In this document: positions 33,716 to 43,751 of the stretch, piece by piece | Numbering within the stretch: position 1 is the first letter of the stretch | Layout: each line of letters begins with the position of its first letter | The notes under the pieces: generated by a model | What the model was told of the DNA's origin: nothing | The model's database searches: none | What the model saw: only the letters and a program-made list of their open reading frames with translations | Assembly (NCBI RefSeq): GCF_030163755.1 | Contig: NZ_JASJOE010000014.1 | Span: forward strand, 1-64,000 | Direction of reading: 5' to 3' | Length of the DNA stretch: 64,000 nt | Source: Roseicyclus amphidinii | GTDB taxonomy: Bacteria; Pseudomonadota; Alphaproteobacteria; Rhodobacterales; Rhodobacteraceae | Position numbers and translations under genes: made by a program

Positions 33716-35449
33716 TCAGATCGGCAGGCCGACGACGAAGCGCGCGCCGAGCGGTTCGGAGGTCGCATCAGCCGCGGTGGGGCGGATGTTCTCGGCCCAG
33801 ATCACCCCGCCATGCGCCTCGACGATCTGCTTCGAGATGGCGAGGCCGAGGCCGGAGTGGTTGCCGAACTGGCTGACCGGGCGTTCCGAGTAGAAGCGGT
33901 TGAAGACCTTGGTCAGTGCCGCTTCGGGGATGCCGGGGCCGGTGTCCTCGACCACGATCAGGACGCGGTTCTCGCGGCGGCGGATCCACAGGCGCACGGC
34001 GTCGCCCTCGTCGCAGAACGAGATGGCGTTCGACAGAAGGTTGACGAAGACCTGCGCCAGCCGCCCCTCCAGCCCCGAGATGGTGATGCGGTCGTCCGGC
34101 AGGTCGGTGATGAAATCGACGCCTTTCTTGCCGGCCTCCTCGGCGTGGTATTGCGAGATGTTGCGCAGGGTGCGGACGAGGTCGAAATCCTCTTCCTCCT
34201 CCTTCACCAGCTCGCTGTCGAGCCGCGAGGCGTTCGAGATGTCCGACACCAGCCGGTCGAGGCGCTGCACGTCATGCTCGATCACCTCGAGCAGGCGGTT
34301 GCGCTGATCTTCGGTCTTGGCCAGCCGCATCGTGCCGACCGCCGAGCGCAGGCTGGCGAGCGGGTTCTTGATCTCGTGGCTGACATCGGCGGCGAATTGC
34401 TCGTTCGCGTCGATCCGGTCATAGAGCGCCGAGACCATGCCGCGCAGCGCGCCCGACAGGCGACCGATCTCGTCGGGGCGACCGGTCAGGTCGGGGATGC
34501 GCACGCGCGTCGGGCTCATCTTGCGGGCGTTCTTGGCGCGGCCCAGTTCGGCTGCCTCGGCCAGGTCGGCCAGCGGATGCGCGATGGTCGAGGCCAGCAC
34601 GAGGCTGAGGCCGATGGAGACCAGCAGCGCGACGACGAACATCTGCAGAAGCTGTTCGCGCTCGACGCGGACCAGCTGGTCGATCTCGCCCGCCGCTGTG
34701 GTCACGACGATGATGCCGACCGGCCCGGAGGGGCCCATGATCGGCGTCGCCGCGGCATAGAGCGTGCCGGTCGCATCGACGCCGCGGTTCAGCACGGTCA
34801 CCCCCTCGGCGGCGGGGCCGACCAGGCCGGCGGCGAGCTCGGCGCTCGTCATCGTGTCGCGCGGGGCCTGCCCGCCGGTCAGCAGGCCCGACAGGCCGGT
34901 CCAGACGGTGTTCAGGAAATCGGTGATCAGCAGCGTGTCCTGCCGCCGCTCGAGGCCGCGGACCGGGCGGGCCGGGCTGCGCGACAGGCTTTCGGTGGAG
35001 GCGACCAGCCGTTCGGGCAGGGCGTAGACGAAGACATCGACCCCGTCCGACAGGCCGAGGCGGCTGAGGACCTGCGCGGCCTCGCCCCCGTCGGGCCCGG
35101 TGAGGGGCGCATCGCTTTCCATGCTGTCCGCCTCGGGCAGGCGGGCTTCGAAGACCTCGGCGATCAGCTGCGCCTCGACGGCCAGCGCGCGCTCGCGCTG
35201 CACGGCGAGGCTGTCGCGGAACGGGTTGAGATAGAGCACCCCCGCGACCAGCACGACCATGGCCAGCAGGTTGAACAGGATGATCTTGCGCGCCAGCGGC
35301 GAGCGGTTCAGCGAAACGAGGCCGCGCTGCGCGCGCGCGGCCTTGAGCTCGGTCTCGACCGTGCTGTGCGGGCGATCCCAATCCTCGCCCAGCACGATAT
35401 CGGCCCGGTCGCGGGGGCGGCGGTCGGTCATGGAAAGATCGGTGGGCAC
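33716..35449 (-). CDS. chvG: Sensor histidine kinase ChvG
   Basis: A 577-residue membrane sensor: cytoplasmic N-tail, first membrane helix (about 56-74, ILFNLLAMVVLVAGVLYL), a periplasmic domain of about 190 residues, second helix (about 270-292), HAMP segment, then the kinase with the phospho-histidine in AADVSHEIKNPLASL (His358), the N box VNLLSNAISFCDEGD and G boxes VEDTGPGIP and GLGLAISKQIVEAHGG. ChvG/ExoS senses acidity or envelope state and phosphorylates ChvI. The gene is 12 bp downstream of chvI. Confidence 0.96.
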   Translation of the reverse strand: MPTDLSMTDRRPRDRADIVLGEDWDRPHSTVETELKAARAQRGLVSLNRSPLARKIILFNLLAMVVLVAGVLYLNPFRDSLAVQRERALAVEAQLIAEVFEARLPEADSMESDAPLTGPDGGEAAQVLSRLGLSDGVDVFVYALPERLVASTESLSRSPARPVRGLERRQDTLLITDFLNTVWTGLSGLLTGGQAPRDTMTSAELAAGLVGPAAEGVTVLNRGVDATGTLYAAATPIMGPSGPVGIIVVTTAAGEIDQLVRVEREQLLQMFVVALLVSIGLSLVLASTIAHPLADLAEAAELGRAKNARKMSPTRVRIPDLTGRPDEIGRLSGALRGMVSALYDRIDANEQFAADVSHEIKNPLASLRSAVGTMRLAKTEDQRNRLLEVIEHDVQRLDRLVSDISNASRLDSELVKEEEEDFDLVRTLRNISQYHAEEAGKKGVDFITDLPDDRITISGLEGRLAQVFVNLLSNAISFCDEGDAVRLWIRRRENRVLIVVEDTGPGIPEAALTKVFNRFYSERPVSQFGNHSGLGLAISKQIVEAHGGVIWAENIRPTAADATSEPLGARFVVGLPI

Positions 35450-35461
35450 GGGCAGGCCGCC

Positions 35462-36163
35462 TTATTCTTCGTTGTAACGGTAGCCGATCCCGTAAAGCGT
35501 TTCGATGGCGGAAAAGTCGTCATCGACCTGCCGCATCTTCTTGCGCAGGCGCTTGATGTGGCTGTCGATGGTGCGGTCATCGACATAGACCTGTTCGTCA
35601 TAGGCCACGTCCATCAGCTGATCGCGGCTTTTCACGAAGCCGGGGCGTTGGGCCAGGGCCTGAAGCAGCAGGAATTCCGTGACCGTCAACGAGACGTCCC
35701 GTCCCTTCCAGCTGACGGCGTGGCGCAGCGGGTCCATCGTCAACTCGCCGCGCACCATGACGGCGCTTTCCTCGGGCGCGCCGGAGGCGTCCGAGGCGAT
35801 GGCCTCCTGCCGGCGGAGGATCGAGCGGATACGCTCGACCAGCAGGCGCTGCGAAAAGGGCTTCTTGACGTAATCGTCGGCGCCCATGCGCAGGCCCATC
35901 AGCTCGTCGATCTCGTCATCCTTGGAGGTGAGGAAGATCACCGGCATCCGGCTTTTCTGGCGCAGGCGCTGGAGCAGGTCCATGCCGTCCATGCGGGGCA
36001 TCTTGATGTCGAAGACGCCAAGATCGGGAAGGCGGCGGTTGAACGCGTCGAGTGCCGATTGGCCGTCGTTGTAGGTCTCGACGTCGAAGCCTTCCGCCTC
36101 GAGGGTCATAGATACGGACGTCAGGATATTCCTGTCGTCGTCGACAAGTGCGATACGCGGCAT
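35462..36163 (-). CDS. chvI: Response regulator ChvI
   Basis: A 233-residue OmpR-type regulator: receiver domain with Asp8-Asp9-Asp10 and the phosphorylated Asp52 in [12 protein letters not shown], then a C-terminal winged helix ([42 protein letters not shown]). ATG 36163 follows AAGGAACAGG, and longer frames upstream are AT-rich promoter sequence. In Agrobacterium and Sinorhizobium ChvI controls envelope, exopolysaccharide and acid responses and pckA. Here pckA is the divergent neighbour. Confidence 0.96.
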   Translation of the reverse strand: MPRIALVDDDRNILTSVSMTLEAEGFDVETYNDGQSALDAFNRRLPDLGVFDIKMPRMDGMDLLQRLRQKSRMPVIFLTSKDDEIDELMGLRMGADDYVKKPFSQRLLVERIRSILRRQEAIASDASGAPEESAVMVRGELTMDPLRHAVSWKGRDVSLTVTEFLLLQALAQRPGFVKSRDQLMDVAYDEQVYVDDRTIDSHIKRLRKKMRQVDDDFSAIETLYGIGYRYNEE

Positions 36164-36488
36164 TGCCTGTTCCTTGTTACTGCTCAACTGCCTTGTTTTT
36201 TCCACATTGTCCCGTTTCAGGCCCGGAGAATCAATCTCTATTCGCCGAATCGGCTTGGCCATGGCCCTCAAACTAGGTTCGGCGGGGTTAATGCGTGGTG
36301 AAACTGCCACAGCCCCCCTGTGCCTTTGGAACGGTTTTGCGGGTCAATCACGAAACAAAATTTCGGCATGGTTGCGCTAACTGTGCGGAACCGTCCTGTT
36401 CAGTCTCAAAACCGTCATGTTATAGCGCCCTCGAGAGGGGTCTGTCCTTGGTCACAGCCCCGCAACACCGGTCCAGGAGCGACGACAC
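36164..36488. promoter_or_regulatory. 325-bp divergent chvI/pckA regulatory region, no gene
   Basis: Neither strand has a convincing gene. The region is AT-richer than its flanks and should hold both promoters. Visible elements are CGAAA-caaaa-TTTCG (36351-36365), a small dyad, and for pckA a weak TTCAGT (36399-36404), 16-bp spacer, TATAGC (36421-36426). On the chvI side a T-run (TTGTTTTTTCC) lies near 36192-36203. I cannot identify a ChvI site with certainty. Confidence 0.5.
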
Positions 36489-38087
<1,599 letters not shown>

Positions 38088-38094
38088 TACCCTG

Positions 38095-38129
38095 CGCCCT
38101 GCGCCTGACCCTTCGGTCGGCGCAGGGCG
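38095..38129 (+). terminator. Long GC hairpin after pckA
   Basis: CGCCCTGCGCC (38095-38105) pairs with GGCGCAGGGCG (38119-38129); inside, after one bulged T, GACC pairs with GGTC around a CTTC loop, giving a 15-bp stem. It begins 8 nt after the pckA stop and ends 23 nt before the next ATG. No T-tract follows, so it may be a transcript-protecting or partial terminator. Confidence 0.7.
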
Positions 38130-38152
38130 AGGCAGGCAAGCGGGATCGGCAG

Positions 38153-38707
38153 ATGATGCGGGCGAGTGTCGGAACGGTGGCGGCCCTTGGCGCGATGCTC
38201 TGGGCCGCGGCCTTGTCCGCCCAGGACCTGCCGAACCCCTATGCCTCGGACCTGGTCGATAGCCTTGTCCACGGCGTCTATTGCGCCGAGGCGCCCATCG
38301 ACCTCGAAGAGGCGCCCGAGACAGCCGCCGGTGTCGTCAACATCGTCCCCGCCCTGCCCGAGATGCGGCGGATCACCACGCTGGTCCCCGCCCAGCTCGG
38401 CATCGGTTTCGGCCTGCTGGTCGAGGCGCGCGAGGGGCTGGTGCTCGACCCGATGACGGTCACGATCACGCACCCGCCCTATCCCGACAGTGGCGTCGAG
38501 GTGGAACGCTGGGTGACCGGCATCGACGGCGAGGGGCCGGGGCTGATCGGCTTCAGCTTCGAGCTGGAGAGCGAGCTTGTGATCGGTCCGTGGGTCTTCG
38601 AGGCCGAGCACGAGGGCGAGATCGTCTTTCGCGTCAGCTTCGAGGTGGTGCCGCCCGCGCTATTGCCCGAGCTGGCGCAGGGCTGCGCGGGGGCGGTCCT
38701 GTCCTGA
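38153..38707 (+). CDS. Secreted protein, DUF3859-like
   Basis: A 184-residue exported protein. The first 24 residues (MMRASVGTVAALGAMLWAAALSAQ) form a classical signal peptide. The mature part has no cofactor motif; the central FGLLVEAREGLVLDPMTVTITHPPYPDSGVEV and VIGPWVFEAEHEGEIVFRVSFEVV read as a beta-sandwich like the family I know as DUF3859. Two ATGs (38153 and 38156) are equivalent. It follows pckA after a hairpin, and nearly touches the convergent TauE gene (8-bp gap). Function unknown. Confidence 0.7.
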   Translation: MMRASVGTVAALGAMLWAAALSAQDLPNPYASDLVDSLVHGVYCAEAPIDLEEAPETAAGVVNIVPALPEMRRITTLVPAQLGIGFGLLVEAREGLVLDPMTVTITHPPYPDSGVEVERWVTGIDGEGPGLIGFSFELESELVIGPWVFEAEHEGEIVFRVSFEVVPPALLPELAQGCAGAVLS

Positions 38708-38715
38708 CGGTGGGG

Positions 38716-39489
38716 TCAGCCCATCAACCCGCGCCGCACGAGGTTGGCACCAGCGACCACCAGGACGATCAAGGTCAGCTTGCGGAACATCTCGGGGTTC
38801 AGCCGGTCCGACATCCAGAACCCCACCTGCATCCCGAGGAAGGCCGGGACCAGCAGCGCCGCCGACCAGGGCAGCGTGACGGCATTCAACACCCCCGACT
38901 GCAGGTGCCCCGCCAGCAGGCTGACCGAGCCCAGCCCGTAGACAACCCCCTGCACCAGCATCTGCTTGGCCTTGGGCGTCTCCAGCGCGATCAGGTAGAG
39001 CACCGTGGGCGGCCCCCATGTGCCGGTCAGCCCGCCGATCCCGCCCGCCAGCAGGCCCACGCCCCATTCCGACGCGCGTCGCCACGCGGGTGCGATGTGG
39101 AACCGCACGCCAAGCAGCTGGATCAGCGACAGCACCACCACCGGCACGCCGAGGACGAGGTAGAAGGTCTGTGTCGGGATGGCGGTCACGAATTGCGCGA
39201 CGACGACGATCATCACGCAGACGATCAGGATGTAGCGCCAGTATTCCCGCAGCGCCTCGCCCGCCTGCGACCACGGGTAGCGCATCACCTGCAGCAGGTT
39301 CGACATGACGATCGGCAGGATGATTCCCGCCACCGCAACCAGCGGGTCGAGGAACAGCGACAGCCCCGAGATCATGATCAGCGGCATGGCAAAGCCGATG
39401 GAGCCCTTCACGAATCCGGCCACCAGCGTGACCGCGCAGGCCGCGACGAAACCCCACAAGGGCATGAGTTGCATGGTGTCCTGAAGCAT
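38716..39489 (-). CDS. TauE/SafE-family exporter
   Basis: A 257-residue inner-membrane protein with about eight hydrophobic segments, including the paired family motifs GFVKGSIGFAMPLIMI (near 25-40) and GGIGGLTGTWGPPTVLYLIAL (about 150-170). The TauE/SafE group exports sulfite, sulfoacetate and related organic anions, relevant to marine Roseobacter sulfonate use, but no sulfonate genes adjoin. Divergent from the acyl-CoA dehydrogenase gene across 184 bp. Confidence 0.88.
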   Translation of the reverse strand: MLQDTMQLMPLWGFVAACAVTLVAGFVKGSIGFAMPLIMISGLSLFLDPLVAVAGIILPIVMSNLLQVMRYPWSQAGEALREYWRYILIVCVMIVVVAQFVTAIPTQTFYLVLGVPVVVLSLIQLLGVRFHIAPAWRRASEWGVGLLAGGIGGLTGTWGPPTVLYLIALETPKAKQMLVQGVVYGLGSVSLLAGHLQSGVLNAVTLPWSAALLVPAFLGMQVGFWMSDRLNPEMFRKLTLIVLVVAGANLVRRGLMG

Positions 39490-39530
39490 GGCCGCCTCCT
39501 GTCGGCGTGTTATCTACTGCAGCGCCGGGC

Positions 39531-39611
39531 GCGCTGCACCGCAAAAACGACGCGACATTTTCGTGCGCAGCTGCGACAAAACAGGTATTTTTGTTGCGCT
39601 GCACCTGCAAA
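39531..39611 (+). promoter_or_regulatory. Three repeated CTGC...CAAAA boxes upstream of acyl-CoA dehydrogenase
   Basis: GCGCTGCACCGCAAAA at 39531-39546 and GCGCTGCACCTGCAAA at 39596-39611 are nearly identical direct repeats; a degenerate third, GCAGCTGCGACAAAA, lies between them around the 10-bp palindrome CGCAGCTGCG (39566-39575). They sit 60-140 bp upstream of the acyl-CoA dehydrogenase start and within the tauE promoter region. Likely operators of a metabolic regulator; the CTGCAAA portion resembles half of the TTTGCAAA motif of the RamB/PccR regulator type, which is inference. Confidence 0.45.
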
Positions 39612-39673
39612 GGCCCTAAGTCAGCCGGAACGCCCCAAGGGCGGCCCGCATGCCATATCGAAGGAGACCGACC

Positions 39674-41359
39674 ATGCCCCGTGACGGACAGCCGATCCCC
39701 GAAAGCCAGACGATCCTGCCGGGTCTGCTGGACCTGACCGCAGCAGCCGTCGCGCCTGCCGAGGCGCTGCTGGCCAAGGCGCGGGCGCGCCTTCTGGCCG
39801 AGGTCACGGTCGACGGCCGCATCTCGGGCGGTGCCATCGAGGCGAACCAGACCGCGGCGCATGGGCTGGCGTGGCTGGCCACCTACGTCGAATCGCTGCG
39901 CCAGATGCAGGCCTGGGCCGTGCGGTTGCAGGGCGATGGCAAGTTCGGTGAGGTCGAGCAGCTGATCCTCCAGATCGCATTCGGCGAATACCTCTGGCAG
40001 CTCTACGGCGGCATCCAGATGAACCAGGCCGAGGTCGTGCGCCCGCAGGACCTGGGCCTGACGCAGGAAGACCAGCGCGGGCTGATGACGCCCGAGGTGA
40101 TGACCCTGACCCAGTCGGGCAACACGCAGGCCGCGCGTATGCGGCTGGTCGAGCTGATGCAGGAACGCCGGGCCGAGATCACCGTGGGGGCCACCGGCCT
40201 CGACGAGGAGCTCGAGATGATCCGCGAGCAGTTCCGCCGCTACGCGCTCGACAAGGTCGCGCCCTACGCCCACGAATGGCATCTGAAGGACGAGCTGATC
40301 CCGATGGACGTGATCGAAGAGCTGGCCGAGATGGGCGTCTTCGGCCTGACCATCCCCGAGGAGCATGGCGGTTTCGGCCTGTCCAAGGCCTCGATGTGCG
40401 TCGTCTCGGAGGAGTTGAGCCGCGGTTACATCGGTGTGGGCAGCTTGGGCACCCGGTCCGAGATTGCGGCCGAGCTGATCCTTGCCGGCGGCACGGATGA
40501 GCAAAAGGCCAAGTGGCTGCCCGGCCTTGCCTCGGGTGAGATCCTGCCGACCGCCGTCTTCACCGAGCCCAACACCGGTTCGGACCTTGGCAGCCTGCGC
40601 ACGCGCGCAGTGAAGAACGAGGCGGGCGACTGGGTGCTGAACGGCAACAAGAGCTGGATCACCCATGCGTCGCGCACCCATGTGATGACGGTTCTGGCCC
40701 GCACCATCCCCGACACGACCGACTACCGCGGCCTGTCGATGTTCCTGGCCGAGAAGACGCCGGGCGACGACGCCAACCCGTTCCCGGACGAAGGCATCTC
40801 GGGCGGCGAGATCGAGGTGCTGGGCTACCGCGGGATGAAGGAATACACCGTCAACTTCGACGACTTCACCGTGAAGGGCGAGAACCTGCTGGGCGGCGAG
40901 GAAGGGCAGGGCTTCAAGCAGCTGATGCAGACCTTCGAAAGCGCCCGCATCCAGACCGCCGCGCGCGCCATCGGCGTGGCGCAGGCGGCGCTGGACGAGG
41001 GGATGCAATATGCCGAGGACCGCAAGCAGTTCGGCAAGGCCCTGATCGCCTTCCCGCGCGTGGCCAACAAGCTGGCGATGATGGCGGTCGAGATCATGGT
41101 CGCGCGGCAGCTGACCTATTTCTCCGCTTGGGAAAAGGACAACGACCGCCGCTGCGACCTCGAGGCCGGAATGGCCAAGCTGCTGGGGGCCCGCGTGGCC
41201 TGGGCCTGTGCCGACAACGCGCTGCAGATCCACGGCGGCAACGGCTTCGCGCTGGAATACAAGATCAGCCGCATCCTGTGCGACGCGCGCATCCTCAACA
41301 TCTTCGAGGGTGCCGCCGAGATCCAGGCGCAGGTGATCGCGCGGCGCCTGCTGGGCTGA
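39674..41359 (+). CDS. mcd: Acyl-CoA dehydrogenase with N-terminal extension, probable (2S)-methylsuccinyl-CoA dehydrogenase
   Basis: A 561-residue flavoprotein. The C-terminal ~390 residues are a full acyl-CoA dehydrogenase: TAVFTEPNTGSDLGS (FAD binding), WVLNGNKSWITHA, and the catalytic glutamate in NIFEGAAEIQAQVIARRLLG (about Glu546). The N-terminal ~150 residues are an added helical domain. This size and layout are what I recall for methylsuccinyl-CoA dehydrogenase of the ethylmalonyl-CoA pathway, which replaces the glyoxylate bypass in many Rhodobacteraceae; ordinary acyl-CoA dehydrogenases are ~380 residues. Very-long-chain types have a C-terminal rather than N-terminal extension. ATG 39674 has AAGGAGA upstream. 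No other pathway gene adjoins. Confidence 0.8.
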   Translation: MPRDGQPIPESQTILPGLLDLTAAAVAPAEALLAKARARLLAEVTVDGRISGGAIEANQTAAHGLAWLATYVESLRQMQAWAVRLQGDGKFGEVEQLILQIAFGEYLWQLYGGIQMNQAEVVRPQDLGLTQEDQRGLMTPEVMTLTQSGNTQAARMRLVELMQERRAEITVGATGLDEELEMIREQFRRYALDKVAPYAHEWHLKDELIPMDVIEELAEMGVFGLTIPEEHGGFGLSKASMCVVSEELSRGYIGVGSLGTRSEIAAELILAGGTDEQKAKWLPGLASGEILPTAVFTEPNTGSDLGSLRTRAVKNEAGDWVLNGNKSWITHASRTHVMTVLARTIPDTTDYRGLSMFLAEKTPGDDANPFPDEGISGGEIEVLGYRGMKEYTVNFDDFTVKGENLLGGEEGQGFKQLMQTFESARIQTAARAIGVAQAALDEGMQYAEDRKQFGKALIAFPRVANKLAMMAVEIMVARQLTYFSAWEKDNDRRCDLEAGMAKLLGARVAWACADNALQIHGGNGFALEYKISRILCDARILNIFEGAAEIQAQVIARRLLG

Positions 41360-41459
41360 TCGCGCCGGGCCGATGCGCATGAGCCGCCAGTGACGGAACG
41401 GTCGCTGGCGGCTATTGCTTGGGCATGACGTCACGCGACCGCCCCGAGACCAAGACCTG

Positions 41460-41999
41460 ATGCGCGCCTTCCTCGCCATCCCGATCCCGGACGAGACGAC
41501 CGAGGCGCTGGTGCGCCTGCAATCGGCGATCCCGGTCGGCAAGCCGGTGCCCGAGGAAAACCTGCACCTGACGCTGGCCTTTCTCGATGTCGCGCCCGAC
41601 GCGGCGCTCGAGGATCTGCACGAGATGCTCGAGGCGTTGCGCGCGGCCCCGGTCGAAATCCGCTTCACCGAACTGGACAGTTTCACCGAGCTGGAGCGCG
41701 GGCTGGTCTTCGCCGCCGTGGAGCGGACCGACGCGCTGCAGGCGGTGCATGACCGGGTGGCGGGGCTGTGCCGGGTGGCGGGTCTGGACCTGCCGCGGCG
41801 CAGGTTCCGGCCGCATGTCACGCTGATGCGCGCCCGTCGCCAGCCCGCAGGCCCGGACCGCGACCGGCTCGCGGCAATGCTGGGCCCGGTGCCGGGTCTG
41901 CCGGGGTTCACCGCGCGGGCGATGACGCTCTACCGCTCCACGCTGACCCCGCGCGGCGCGCTGCACGAGCCCCTCGCCAGCTATCCGTTGAGCGGCTGA
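41460..41999 (+). CDS. thpR: RNA 2',3'-cyclic phosphodiesterase (2'-5' RNA ligase family)
   Basis: A 179-residue 2H phosphoesterase. Two HxT motifs are present: HLTLAF (about residues 39-44) and HVTLMR (about 120-125), each supplying the catalytic His/Thr. It starts MRAFLAIPIPDETTEALVRLQ, typical of ThpR. The enzyme opens 2',3'-cyclic phosphates and, in vitro, joins 2'-5' ends. Stop is 2 bp from the convergent recO stop. Confidence 0.93.
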   Translation: MRAFLAIPIPDETTEALVRLQSAIPVGKPVPEENLHLTLAFLDVAPDAALEDLHEMLEALRAAPVEIRFTELDSFTELERGLVFAAVERTDALQAVHDRVAGLCRVAGLDLPRRRFRPHVTLMRARRQPAGPDRDRLAAMLGPVPGLPGFTARAMTLYRSTLTPRGALHEPLASYPLSG

Positions 42000-42001
42000 G
42001 A

Positions 42002-42739
42002 TCAGCGCGCGCCCTCGGCCGCGCGGGCCGCGATCAGGTCGACAAGCCGCTGCCGCGCCGGAGGCAGGGGCCTGTCGCCCAGCGAGGGGGCAAGGTGTTC
42101 GGACAGGAAATGCCCGGTCGTGCGCAGCCCCTCGACCACCTCTGCCGGATCGCCGCCCGCGACGCCGCGCATCACGCCCGGCAGCGGCAACAGCCGCGCG
42201 GCCCACTCTCCCGCGCCTGCACGCGACACCGCCCGCCCGCTGCGCGGCGAGACATAGGCAAGGTCTTGCGTCACGCCCGTCGCCGCACAGGACGTGAGGT
42301 CTAGGCCGAAGCCGGTTTCCTCAAGAAGCGCGAGTTCCCAGCCCAGGTAGGCCTCGGCCCATCGCTCGGCCCCCAGCCCGTCCAGCAGGACAATGCTGCG
42401 GGCATGAAGCGCGGGGTAGGCGTGGCGCTCCGGCAGGGCGAAGGACAGAAGCGCGCAGACCGCGTTCAGCCCCGCCAGCGCCAGCCGGTCGCCCATCGCC
42501 TCGGCGGCGCGGCCGCGGACAAGCTCGACCGTGTAGCTGCCGAGATGCGCATCGAGCCGCGCGCGCCATGTGGCATCCAGCTGCGCGCCCGGCTGCAGAA
42601 GCGGCGCCATCCGGCGCGAAGCGCCACCGCGGACGACGCCCATGTGCCGCCCATGCTCGGCAGTGAACAGGTCGAGGATGGCGGCATGTTCGCCATGCCG
42701 CCTCACGCCCAACAGGATGCCTTCCGCGCGCCAGTCCAT
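42002..42739 (-). CDS. recO: DNA repair protein RecO
   Basis: A 245-residue recombination mediator that works with RecR to load RecA. N-terminal OB-fold starts [30 protein letters not shown] and [21 protein letters not shown]; the helical domain contains [15 protein letters not shown] and [22 protein letters not shown]. The single visible Cys near SCAATG is consistent with loss of a zinc finger, common in this group. Located after era in the usual neighbourhood but separated by two unrelated genes. Confidence 0.93.
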   Translation of the reverse strand: MDWRAEGILLGVRRHGEHAAILDLFTAEHGRHMGVVRGGASRRMAPLLQPGAQLDATWRARLDAHLGSYTVELVRGRAAEAMGDRLALAGLNAVCALLSFALPERHAYPALHARSIVLLDGLGAERWAEAYLGWELALLEETGFGLDLTSCAATGVTQDLAYVSPRSGRAVSRAGAGEWAARLLPLPGVMRGVAGGDPAEVVEGLRTTGHFLSEHLAPSLGDRPLPPARQRLVDLIAARAAEGAR

Positions 42740-42804
42740 GCCCGCCAGATAAGCGCCGCGCCTGTCGCTTGTCCATCTGGCGACCCCGTGGCAGGCTTCG
42801 CGGC

Positions 42805-43422
42805 ATGTTCCCGACGTTGTCGAGACCCGCCCGCCGATGGGCCCTGCTGATCGCCCATCTGGCGGCGGTCTCGGTCGTGGCGCAATTCCTGCACCTCAAC
42901 GCCCTTCGCGCCGAACCGCCCGCGGCCACGGCCTGGGACATGGCGCGGTATTTCACGATCCTCACCAACCTCCTGGTTGCCGTGACCTTTGCCGTGATCT
43001 CGCGCCCTATCCGCGACGGGTTGCCCGCGGCATGGGTGGCTGCGCTGACCTTTGCGATGGTGATGGTCGGCGGCATCTACCACCTGCTTCTGTCGCACCT
43101 GGTCTCGTTCACCGGCCTTGGCTGGTGGGCCGATCACGGGCTCCACACGGTCGGGCCCCTGGCGATCCTTGGCTGGTGGTTGATCCACGCGCCGAAGCGG
43201 CGGCTGGACTATGCCGACCTGCCCATCTTCGTGCTGTGGCCCGCGATCTACGCGGCCTATGCCCTGGCGCGCGGCGCGCAGGACGGGGTCTACCCCTATC
43301 CCTTCGTCGACCTGACGACGCTCAGCCGCGAGGCGGTGGCTGTGAACCTTGCCGGGCTGACGGTGGTCTTCCTGCTGGGTGGGGTCGGCATGATCTCGAT
43401 CGGGCGCTACGCCGACCGTTAG
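42805..43422 (+). CDS. Pr6Pr-like six-helix membrane protein
   Basis: A 205-residue protein with six hydrophobic segments. Motifs include [21 protein letters not shown] and [24 protein letters not shown], with conserved Trp/His, and the conserved [21 protein letters not shown] near the end; this is the pattern of the Pr6Pr (FAR-17a/AIG1-like) family. Function unknown in bacteria. ATG 42805 gives a natural N-terminus; an upstream ATG at 42769 is within sequence facing recO. Divergent from recO and overlapping the convergent DUF1491 gene by 4 nt. Confidence 0.78.
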   Translation: MFPTLSRPARRWALLIAHLAAVSVVAQFLHLNALRAEPPAATAWDMARYFTILTNLLVAVTFAVISRPIRDGLPAAWVAALTFAMVMVGGIYHLLLSHLVSFTGLGWWADHGLHTVGPLAILGWWLIHAPKRRLDYADLPIFVLWPAIYAAYALARGAQDGVYPYPFVDLTTLSREAVAVNLAGLTVVFLLGGVGMISIGRYADR

Positions 43423-43748
43423 GCCAGCCCCGGCTCGCCCAGCAGGTGCCGCCCGGCGCGGTCCTCGACCTCGATCACCCAGAGGTCCGGGTCGAAGCCG
43501 CGCTGCTTGCCGATGGCCCCGTCCACATCCGCCTCGGGGCCGCGCGCCAGTTCCATCCAGGCGCTCTCGCCGGTCATCAGGTCGATCCGGCGCTGGTGCA
43601 GCGTGGCGGAGCCGTCGAGCGTGTTGCACTTGACCAGCACAGCACCCGCCGTCGCATCGCCGCGGGCGACGACGAAGGCCGGGATATCGGCCAGCCGCAG
43701 CCGGGCGAGATAGGCGTGGACCCAGAATTCGGCCGTCAGCCGCGCCAA
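43419..43748 (-). CDS. DUF1491 family protein
   Basis: A 109-residue small soluble protein starting MARLTAEFWVHAYLARLRL, with the recurrent GAVLVKCNTLDGSATLHQR and FDPDLWVIEVEDRAGRHLLGE segments that mark DUF1491, an alphaproteobacterial family commonly next to era. It begins 3 bp after the era stop, so they are co-transcribed. No catalytic motif; function unknown. Confidence 0.85.
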   Translation of the reverse strand: MARLTAEFWVHAYLARLRLADIPAFVVARGDATAGAVLVKCNTLDGSATLHQRRIDLMTGESAWMELARGPEADVDGAIGKQRGFDPDLWVIEVEDRAGRHLLGEPGLA

Positions 43749-43751
43749 GGC

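Noticed and set aside
33362-36301. Plus-strand open frame of about 980 codons opposite hprK, chvG and chvI
   Set aside because: Antisense of well-conserved proteins; composition is typical of a GC-driven shadow frame.
38660-41911. Minus-strand open frame of about 1080 codons opposite the tauE and acyl-CoA dehydrogenase genes
   Set aside because: Translation is His/Gln/Gly-rich with no domains; the opposite strand encodes a clear acyl-CoA dehydrogenase.
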